Source of the DNA: Candidatus Izemoplasma sp.
GTDB lineage: Bacteria > Bacillota_I > Bacilli_A > Izemoplasmatales > Izemoplasmataceae
DNA: 11,185 nucleotides
Assembly: GCA_029939615.1 (NCBI GenBank)
Contig: JAOZSP010000033.1
Location: forward strand, 1-11,185
Direction of reading: 5' to 3'
Below are positions 5,828 to 11,185 of the stretch, one piece after another. Within the stretch, counting starts at the first letter, position 1, and each line of letters starts with the position of its first letter. Both the position numbers and the translations under genes were made by a program. The notes beneath the pieces were generated by a model. That model saw nothing but the letters and a program-made list of their open reading frames with translations. It was not told where the DNA came from and did not search any database.

Positions 5828-7612
5828 TTATTCAACAGTAACACTTTTAGCTAAATTACGTGGTTTATCAATATCATATCCACGTTCTAATGCTGCATAA
5901 TACGCTATAAACTGTGCGGGAATAACAGTTAGTAACGGACTAAACAATTCAAAAACATCATCAATAACAATTTGATCATCACTTTCATGAATACTTCTTG
6001 TAGATATAATTAATGTTTTTGCACCTCTACTCTTAACTTCATTTAAATTAGAACGAGTATTTTTATTAATACTTCTTTGTGAAATTATTGCGATAACTGG
6101 AGTATCTTTTTCAATTAAAGCAATTGTTCCATGCTTTAATTCTCCAGCAGCAAAACCTTCGGTTTGAATATAACTAATTTCTTTCAATTTTAAACTCGCT
6201 TCTAAACAACTATAATAATCGATACCTCTTCCAATATAGAAACAATTACGTTTGGTTAAGTACTCTTTCACTAATTGCTCAATATAGTCTTTTTTATCAA
6301 TAATGTTCTCAATACTAATTGCAACTTTACTTAACTCTTTACGTAAATCAATATGTTTATCACTAAGACCATAAGCTAGTATTGCTAATATAACTATTTG
6401 AGCTGTATAAGCTTTTGTACTAGCAACCGCTATTTCTGGTCCTGCGTGGATTTCAACAAAATTATCTGCTTCTCTTGCTAAAGTGCTTGTTTTAACATTA
6501 GTAATAGTTAATGAACGATAACCTTTAGCTTTAATATTAACTAGTCCCGCACGTAAATCTGCGGTTTCACCTGACTGTGATATAAAAATAAATAATGGTT
6601 TTTTAGACAATAAAGGCATATTATAAGCGAATTCACTAGCAATATGAACTTCACAAGGAATATTTGCCATTTTCTCAAATAGTTCACGACCAATAAACCC
6701 AGCATTCATACTTGTTCCTGCTGCGATAATGTATAACCGATCACTCATAGCTATTGCTTCGCTTGTTTTTCCATTTAAGATAACTTTATCACCATCAAAA
6801 TACTCGTTAATTATTGTTCTAATAACAGCTGGTTGTTCATTGATTTCTTTTAACATGAAATGAGAATATTCCCCTTTTTCAATATTAAAATAATCAATAT
6901 CTATTGTTTTAATTTCATGTGGTACTTCTTTACCAATAATATCTTTTATTGTATAACTAGCTCCATCAATCTCAACAAAAGTTTTATCTTCTAAAGGAAC
7001 ATATTGTGTAGAATAACCTACACAAGCCATTACATCACTAGCAATGATTATTCCATCGTCGTTAATACCAAGTAATAAAGGGCTTTTGTTTTTACAAGCA
7101 TATAAATGATTAGGATCTTCAGTATCAATAATCGCTAAAGCATATGAACCTTCTAATAAACTCATTGTTTTCCTAATTGCTTCAGAAACACTCATTTTAT
7201 AACTATATCTTTCAATTAAATGAGCAATTACTTCTGTATCAGTATCACTTTCAAAAACAGTTTCCTTTAATTTAGTGCTTTTTAATTCTTTATAATTGTC
7301 TATAACACCATTATGGACAACAAAAAAACGGCCTTTAGCAGAATTATGGGGATGTGAATTCACCTGGTTTGGTTCACCATGTGTTGCCCATCTAGTATGA
7401 CCTATTCCTAAACAAGATTGGAATGTATAGTCTGTAATACTTTCTAAATGAGCTACTCGTCCTTTATCTTTAAACACGCTAAAATGATTGCTATCACAAT
7501 CTTTTAACGCAATACCGGCCGAGTCATATCCTCGATATTCTAAACGCTTCAAGCCATTAATAATTATTTCTCTTGCATCTTTTAATCCTAAATACCCAAC
7601 AATTCCGCACAT
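5828..7612 (-). CDS. glmS: Glutamine--fructose-6-phosphate aminotransferase (isomerizing)
   Basis: This enzyme makes glucosamine-6-phosphate from fructose-6-phosphate and glutamine, the committed step to UDP-GlcNAc. The 594-residue protein begins MCGIVGYLG, so Cys2 becomes the N-terminal nucleophile after Met removal. The class II glutaminase domain (about 2-225) has RLEYRGYDSAG, GHTRWATHGEP (71-81) and VVHNGVIDNY. Two SIS isomerase domains follow: the first has SQSGETADL (345-353) and ASTKAYTAQ (397-405), the second EGFAAGELKHG (485-495). The end, DKPRNLAKSVTVE, is the family's canonical C-terminus. The ATG at 7612 is required by the Cys; in-frame codons further upstream overlap the promoter and are rejected. 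It heads glmS-glmM-glmU. The short leader (about 20 nt) leaves no room for the glmS ribozyme usual in Firmicutes. Confidence 0.97.
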   Translation of the reverse strand: MCGIVGYLGLKDAREIIINGLKRLEYRGYDSAGIALKDCDSNHFSVFKDKGRVAHLESITDYTFQSCLGIGHTRWATHGEPNQVNSHPHNSAKGRFFVVHNGVIDNYKELKSTKLKETVFESDTDTEVIAHLIERYSYKMSVSEAIRKTMSLLEGSYALAIIDTEDPNHLYACKNKSPLLLGINDDGIIIASDVMACVGYSTQYVPLEDKTFVEIDGASYTIKDIIGKEVPHEIKTIDIDYFNIEKGEYSHFMLKEINEQPAVIRTIINEYFDGDKVILNGKTSEAIAMSDRLYIIAAGTSMNAGFIGRELFEKMANIPCEVHIASEFAYNMPLLSKKPLFIFISQSGETADLRAGLVNIKAKGYRSLTITNVKTSTLAREADNFVEIHAGPEIAVASTKAYTAQIVILAILAYGLSDKHIDLRKELSKVAISIENIIDKKDYIEQLVKEYLTKRNCFYIGRGIDYYSCLEASLKLKEISYIQTEGFAAGELKHGTIALIEKDTPVIAIISQRSINKNTRSNLNEVKSRGAKTLIISTRSIHESDDQIVIDDVFELFSPLLTVIPAQFIAYYAALERGYDIDKPRNLAKSVTVE

Positions 7613-7640
7613 CGAAATCAACTCCCTACTTACAAATAGT

Positions 7641-7669
7641 AATATACCATATGTCCAATGGTTTTTCAA
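7641..7669 (-). promoter_or_regulatory. Promoter of the glmS-glmM-glmU operon, with a spacer dyad
   Basis: The -35 TTGAAA (7664-7669) and -10 TATATT (7641-7646) are exactly 17 bases apart, with TGG before the -10 (extended -10). The spacer holds a dyad, ACCAT-N7-ATGGT (7646-7662), which could be a repressor operator or chance. The transcription start should be near 7634, about 22 bases before the ATG. Confidence 0.75.
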
Positions 7670-7694
7670 TAACTGAAAATAAAAATCTTATTAA

Positions 7695-8423
7695 TTATTT
7701 TATATCTTTTTCACTATATCTTCTTATAATTCCAAAAGTGAAAATAATAATCATTCCCATTATGAAAACATCTCCATACATATAGCTAAATGTATGATTA
7801 AAATCAATAAGATCTGGGAAAAGAAAGTTTATAGATTTACTAAAGTGATTTTGACTTTGGAAATCTACTCCATATTCAAGACTAAATGAAGAAATTAAGT
7901 ACCCAACAAAGGGAATCATTAGAATATAGATATGCTTATACATTACTACTAGTAAGATATTTAGTAATGAGTAATAACAAATGAACAATACTACCCTTAA
8001 GTAGATAACTAGTAAAGAATTTACATCGATATCATAAGGAGTTAAACTCCATATAATCGCAAATAATAAGTATATTACTGTTCCAAAAAAGATATTAATT
8101 AATAACGTAATAATCGCTTTACTCATTACAGTTTTTATTCTCGAAACACGAGTCAGAAAAAAGATATCATAATCACTCAAAATAAAACTATATAATACAT
8201 TCATTAATATATATAGGATAAAGATTATTTTCATTATACTATATGAATCAAATAAAAAAGTATCTAAATAGCTTTGTCTATTAAACATTATTTCTGAATA
8301 ATCAGAAAAAATGTTAGAGAAATATATGTTTAAGATCAATGTTAATCCTATTAACCCAAATGTAATTATATTAATTTTTTTTGAATATAAGAAGCTAAAA
8401 TGGCCTTTAAAAGCACTTATCAT
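7695..8423 (-). CDS. Putative ABC transporter permease, six membrane helices
   Basis: This is a 242-residue hydrophobic protein with six predicted helices at roughly 17-36, 62-82, 103-125, 138-160, 164-182 and 218-234, and a basic C-terminal tail RRYSEKDIK. The layout and size fit an ABC-2-type permease, though I see no diagnostic motif. It is called a permease chiefly because its ATG overlaps the ATPase stop (ATGA, four bases), which is typical of an ABC pair made in step. A cytoplasmic stretch with TRVSRIKTVM after helix 2 could be the coupling region. The substrate is unknown. The anchored extracellular protein and the secreted protein upstream suggest export, lipid or peptide handling, or self-protection. 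No clear terminator follows before the glmS promoter. Confidence 0.65.
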   Translation of the reverse strand: MISAFKGHFSFLYSKKINIITFGLIGLTLILNIYFSNIFSDYSEIMFNRQSYLDTFLFDSYSIMKIIFILYILMNVLYSFILSDYDIFFLTRVSRIKTVMSKAIITLLINIFFGTVIYLLFAIIWSLTPYDIDVNSLLVIYLRVVLFICYYSLLNILLVVMYKHIYILMIPFVGYLISSFSLEYGVDFQSQNHFSKSINFLFPDLIDFNHTFSYMYGDVFIMGMIIIFTFGIIRRYSEKDIK

Positions 8424-8986
8424 AAGTAAATTACCTGTTTTTCTAGAGAGTGAAAAGCATTTTCAATATGACTAGATATTAAAAAGCTTTTACTCTCTTT
8501 ATTAATATATTTTATTAATTTTTCAATACTATCATTATCTAATCCACTTAAAGGTTCATCCAAAATATATAGCTCCGCAGGAATCATTAAACATTGAATT
8601 AAGTTTAACTTTGCTTTCATTCCTTTAGATAGTCTTGAAATATTTTCATCAATTTTATTAATTAAATCAAAGTAGTTTAGTAGTTCTAAAAAGTCTATTG
8701 ATTTATCCTTTTGCAAATTGGACAACTTAGTTAGAAATTGATTAACAGTTACATCAATTGGATATTTAGGGAATTCTGACATATAACTGATCTTTGTATT
8801 TACTATAATCTCTCCTTGATAATTTATAAGGTTACTTATCCCCTTAAACAAAGTGCTTTTACCACTTCCGTTTTCACCAATAACTAATGTAACTCTATCT
8901 TTAATTTGTAATTTTTCAATCCTAATTTCACAATTCTTATACTCTTTGACAAAATCATTTACCTCAATCAACATATGTGTAGACAT
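8420..8986 (-). CDS. ABC transporter ATP-binding protein, compact
   Basis: The 188-residue nucleotide-binding domain has Walker A GENGSGKST (37-45), ABC signature LSKGMKAKL (119-127), Walker B LYILDEP (139-145), D-loop SGLD (147-150) and H-loop SSH (171-173). The Q-loop position reads YMSEFPKYP, with Ser-Glu where a Gln or Pro-Glu is usual. The LSKGM signature is typical of ABC-2 exporters and antibiotic- or bacteriocin-immunity transporters. At 188 residues it is shorter than the common 220-300 and has no C-terminal extension. The start chosen is the ATG at 8986, preceded by AAGGTGAT; an in-frame GTG at 8995 overlaps that site. The gene overlaps the end of the upstream anchored-protein gene by 23 bases and the permease start by four, so all three are probably translationally coupled. 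Confidence 0.9.
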   Translation of the reverse strand: MSTHMLIEVNDFVKEYKNCEIRIEKLQIKDRVTLVIGENGSGKSTLFKGISNLINYQGEIIVNTKISYMSEFPKYPIDVTVNQFLTKLSNLQKDKSIDFLELLNYFDLINKIDENISRLSKGMKAKLNLIQCLMIPAELYILDEPLSGLDNDSIEKLIKYINKESKSFLISSHIENAFHSLEKQVIYL

Positions 8987-9896
8987 TAAAATCACCTTCT
9001 AATTGGTCACTAAATAAACTTGTTTTCATATAAGGAAAATCATCAATAATAAATGTTTTTTCTTCATTATTTATTTCATAAGTAACAACAATACTAAATC
9101 GATAAATGAATTTTGAACTGTTTAAATATGTTAAGGGTAAATATAAATTAATAACATTGTTTTTTCTTAAAATAAAACTTGTTTCTAATACATTGCTCTC
9201 TTGATTAAACTGATAATCTTCAACATTTAAACAAGTATCCACAGTAGATGTATGAAAACATTCATCTCTAACTAAACTATATCTATGATTAAATGATACA
9301 TTTGAACTTACAATTTGAACATTTGTAATTAAAATATTAGAATCACTTAAGTTTCCTAATTCTAAATTAATACCACTTATCGTATTTATTTCATTAACTT
9401 CTTCATGGGTTGCTGATAAGTTATTTAAAGATATATCACTTGAAAATTCATCATAAAATAAGTAATTAAATTCTCCGATACTTATAACTATTTCTTCACC
9501 ATTCATGTAGTTTAAATGAAGAAATACATTTTCCATAGAGATAAGTAAATCATCACTAGTAAAGGACAGTTCAGCGGTTAAATACAAATTATAGAATTCG
9601 TCTTCCTGGTAATATATTGGGTTATCACTTTGAGATATGTTTGTAATATCAATACTTAAATCTTGATTATCATTTTTTAAAGACGCACTACTTAAATAAT
9701 CATTATCGAAATAATAGTTTTGTGGTTGATTGGTAAGGACTTCAATTGTAAAAGTCTCGTAATTATCACTATGATATATAGAATATATATTATCACTTGA
9801 GATAATTACTAATTCTTTTTCATCTTTTACAAACAGTAGCACTGATAAGACAATTACTAAAATAATTACTGTTGAATACATTATTTTAGCTTTCAT
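8964..9896 (-). CDS. Membrane-anchored extracellular protein of unknown function
   Basis: I do not recognise this 310-residue protein. It begins with a short basic stretch, MKAKIM, and one hydrophobic segment at about 7-23 (YSTVIILVIVLSVLLFV), followed by KDEKE, so it should be an N-in signal anchor with about 285 residues outside. There is no lipobox and no second membrane segment. The outside part is acidic, rich in Asn, Ser, Tyr and Ile, and looks all-beta. It has just two cysteines, Cys213 and Cys222 (DEC...DTC), which could form a disulfide. The start overlaps the upstream gene by 11 bases and its end overlaps the ATPase gene by 23 bases. That makes it a likely accessory or sensor subunit of the ABC pair, analogous to extracellular partners of some exporters; this is inference. 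Confidence 0.6.
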   Translation of the reverse strand: MKAKIMYSTVIILVIVLSVLLFVKDEKELVIISSDNIYSIYHSDNYETFTIEVLTNQPQNYYFDNDYLSSASLKNDNQDLSIDITNISQSDNPIYYQEDEFYNLYLTAELSFTSDDLLISMENVFLHLNYMNGEEIVISIGEFNYLFYDEFSSDISLNNLSATHEEVNEINTISGINLELGNLSDSNILITNVQIVSSNVSFNHRYSLVRDECFHTSTVDTCLNVEDYQFNQESNVLETSFILRKNNVINLYLPLTYLNSSKFIYRFSIVVTYEINNEEKTFIIDDFPYMKTSLFSDQLEGDFNVYTYVD

Positions 9897-10524
9897 TTAT
9901 TAATTCTTTCCTTAAACTATAATATTCCGTTGTTACAATAAATACTTCCCAACCACCTTTTCGACTTGAGCGCCAAAAACGATAATACTTTGCTACACCG
10001 TTACTAATCTTGCCTTCACCACAAATTTGAACTAGTAATTGCGTGTTAGTATCAACATAGACTTTGATTGAGAACTCTTCTTCGTAAGTACTATCCGTTG
10101 TTGACGTGATAGAATACGCTAATTCATCTTCTAAACCTAGTTTAAATCCAAATTCTTCACCTTCAGCTGACAATGTTATTGTTCCTGAAACATTGTATTG
10201 CTTTTTCGTTGATTCTTTACTCTTAAAAGAGAAATTTTCTGTTATTGCTGTTTCACCTTCATTATAAATAATATACAACGTTTCTTTAGTGAACGTAACT
10301 TTCTCTGTTTTATAAGCAGTATGAGTTCTCCAACCCCAAAACTTCTTCTTATCAATCTTTTTATAATATTTGGTGTACATGGCTTTTGTATAATCATCTA
10401 AAAATCTTGGGCTCTTATGCTCAAACTCAATTTCCTGATAACTAATATATTCACCTGCTGAAACAATATGACTATTAATTGATGATAAAAAGATAAAAAG
10501 ACTTAATATAAGTAACTTTTTCAT
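9886..10524 (-). CDS. Secreted beta-rich protein, possibly aerolysin/ETX-MTX2-like
   Basis: This 212-residue protein has a clear Sec signal peptide: MKK, a hydrophobic core LLILSLFIFLSS, and a likely cleavage after VSA (23). The mature part (about 189 residues) is basic and Tyr/Trp-rich at both ends. Residues 93-160 alternate polar Ser/Thr and hydrophobic residues in strands: AITENFSFKS, VSGTITLSAEG, FGFKLGLEDELAYSITSTT, EEFSIKVYVDTNTQLLV. That Ser/Thr-rich hairpin followed by a strand with D/P-x-N-T is reminiscent of the insertion-hairpin region of aerolysin/ETX-MTX2 beta-pore-forming proteins. Firmicutes also encode other secreted beta proteins with similar strands, so the link is tentative. 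A single Cys (168) makes a disulfide unlikely. The ATG at 10524 follows GGAGGTG by a normal spacing. It overlaps the next gene by 11 bases. Confidence 0.6.
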   Translation of the reverse strand: MKKLLILSLFIFLSSINSHIVSAGEYISYQEIEFEHKSPRFLDDYTKAMYTKYYKKIDKKKFWGWRTHTAYKTEKVTFTKETLYIIYNEGETAITENFSFKSKESTKKQYNVSGTITLSAEGEEFGFKLGLEDELAYSITSTTDSTYEEEFSIKVYVDTNTQLLVQICGEGKISNGVAKYYRFWRSSRKGGWEVFIVTTEYYSLRKELINES

Positions 10525-10536
10525 TAAAAACACCTC

Positions 10537-10555
10537 CAATAATATAGTATTATTG
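10537..10555 (-). promoter_or_regulatory. Perfect 8-bp dyad just upstream of the secreted-protein gene
   Basis: CAATAATA-N3-TATTATTG is a perfect inverted repeat. Its end touches the GGAGG ribosome binding site of the secreted-protein gene. It could be an operator or an mRNA hairpin that limits ribosome access. It is AT-only apart from the outer pair, and no T run follows, so it does not look like a terminator. A -10-like TATATT or TATTAT lies inside it, without a good -35. Confidence 0.4.
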
Positions 10556-10570
10556 AAGATGCTATTTTTC

Positions 10571-11185
10571 TTAAATTAATTCCGATTTTATTTTATCTAG
10601 AAGAAGACACATGTCATGATACCCAAGATCAAATCGTCTTTTGATGTGTTTAGTGCTGAAATCCAGTACTCCTCTTAAACTCTTTTTAGGATAACAAGTA
10701 TACATTTTGATACCATCTACTTTCTTATGTCTCATAGGTGAGAAAGTAAATAAATCAATAACGATAATTGTATCACATCCCGCATCAATTAGCGGTTGGA
10801 AGGGAGTATTATCGAGAAGTCCACCATCGTAAAATGTTTTTTCTCCTATTTGAACCGGCTTAAATGCAATTGGAATTGCACATGAAGCTAGTAGTATTTT
10901 AATAACATCTTCATGTTTAAATTTACTTAGTTCTTGATATGCAATTTGATGATCTGATTTGAAATAATGTCTATAATTCATTCTTATCAAATCAAAAAAT
11001 GTACTCTTTTCAGTTCCTAAGTGTGTTGTAGCGATAAATATATCTTTGTCTTTAATTTTATCAAAATTGATTGATTCCTCCATCAATTTTTCTAATCTTT
11101 TAGTGTTATATACTCCACGATTCAAAAAATTAAGTTTTTCTTTAAATACTCTTTTATAAATCTTTTTTTCTAAACTAAATAGACT
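10571..11185 (-). CDS. Patatin-like phospholipase (5' end outside the window)
   Basis: The frame is open to the window edge: the codons from 11185 down to 11126 encode 20 more residues (SLFSLEKKI...) that read naturally into the rest, so the TTG at 11125 is not the true start. The visible 204 residues are the C-terminal two thirds of a patatin/RssA-like domain. LLASCAIPIAFKP precedes FYDGGLLDNTPFQPLIDAG, which holds the catalytic Asp of the DG[GA] motif, followed by CDTIIVIDL. The nucleophile motif GxSxG and the oxyanion glycines should lie just outside the window. Such enzymes are Ser-Asp dyad acyl hydrolases acting on phospholipids or lysophospholipids; no signal peptide can be judged. The gene is 46 bases upstream of the secreted-protein gene with no terminator between them, so it may be the start of the same transcript. 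Confidence 0.85.
   Translation of the reverse strand, partial: SLFSLEKKIYKRVFKEKLNFLNRGVYNTKRLEKLMEESINFDKIKDKDIFIATTHLGTEKSTFFDLIRMNYRHYFKSDHQIAYQELSKFKHEDVIKILLASCAIPIAFKPVQIGEKTFYDGGLLDNTPFQPLIDAGCDTIIVIDLFTFSPMRHKKVDGIKMYTCYPKKSLRGVLDFSTKHIKRRFDLGYHDMCLLLDKIKSELI

Noticed and set aside
7613..7694. glmS ribozyme upstream of glmS
   Set aside because: The gap is only about 80 bases, holds a good promoter, and shows none of the conserved ribozyme core.
7676..7701. Possible terminator after the permease gene, with AAAATAA/TTATTTT arms
   Set aside because: The stem is pure A-T with a 12-base loop and no T run beyond the stem, so it is indistinguishable from background in this AT-rich sequence.
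7488..7785. Two plus-strand open frames over the glmS start and the permease end
   Set aside because: They are antisense shadows that cross a convincing minus-strand promoter and have no ribosome binding site or recognisable domain.
8420..8966. Recoding of UGA as tryptophan, as in Mycoplasma
   Set aside because: Reading TGA as a stop gives sensible gene ends here, and the tryptophans checked in conserved proteins are TGG.

Overview
The window is AT-rich and looks like the chromosome of a low-GC Firmicutes/Mollicutes-type bacterium. The infC-rpmI-rplT operon has a leader of the low-GC Gram-positive type, and AGGAGG-like ribosome binding sites and TATAAT promoters are common. TGA serves as a stop codon in at least two genes and the tryptophans checked are TGG, so this is the standard bacterial code and not the Mycoplasma/Spiroplasma code. 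An Acholeplasma-, Haloplasma- or Izemoplasma-like relative would fit, but that placement is inference. Every convincing gene lies on the minus strand, so transcription runs from high to low coordinates.

From the right edge: a patatin-like phospholipase cut by the window end (10571-11185); a secreted beta-rich protein (9886-10524); a membrane-anchored extracellular protein (8964-9896); and an ABC ATPase (8420-8986) with a six-helix permease (7695-8423). The last four genes are tightly packed or overlapping and look like one unit with the patatin gene 46 bases upstream. I do not recognise its function. The secreted protein has an alternating Ser/Thr pattern reminiscent of aerolysin/ETX-MTX2 beta-pore-forming proteins, which makes this the best candidate for an undescribed system.

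The middle holds a complete UDP-GlcNAc operon, glmS-glmM-glmU (7612-3126), in pathway order from its own extended -10 promoter. No glmS ribozyme is visible.

Next comes infC-rpmI-rplT (IF3, L35, L20), driven by a strong promoter directly after glmU. Its leader of about 150 nt has a terminator hairpin and an exactly competing antiterminator pairing, as expected for L20 autoregulation. infC appears to start with AUA. L20 carries an unusual C-terminal extension of about 70 residues ending in a SAP/Rho-N-like helical module. A terminator overlaps the rplT stop.

The left end has an O-antigen ligase/polymerase-like membrane protein (209-1513) with its own promoter and terminator. It is followed by a near-consensus promoter firing toward the left edge into a structured, probably non-coding RNA or long leader (1-124) that continues outside the window. 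Stretches between genes are all shorter than about 300 bases and are accounted for by these signals.
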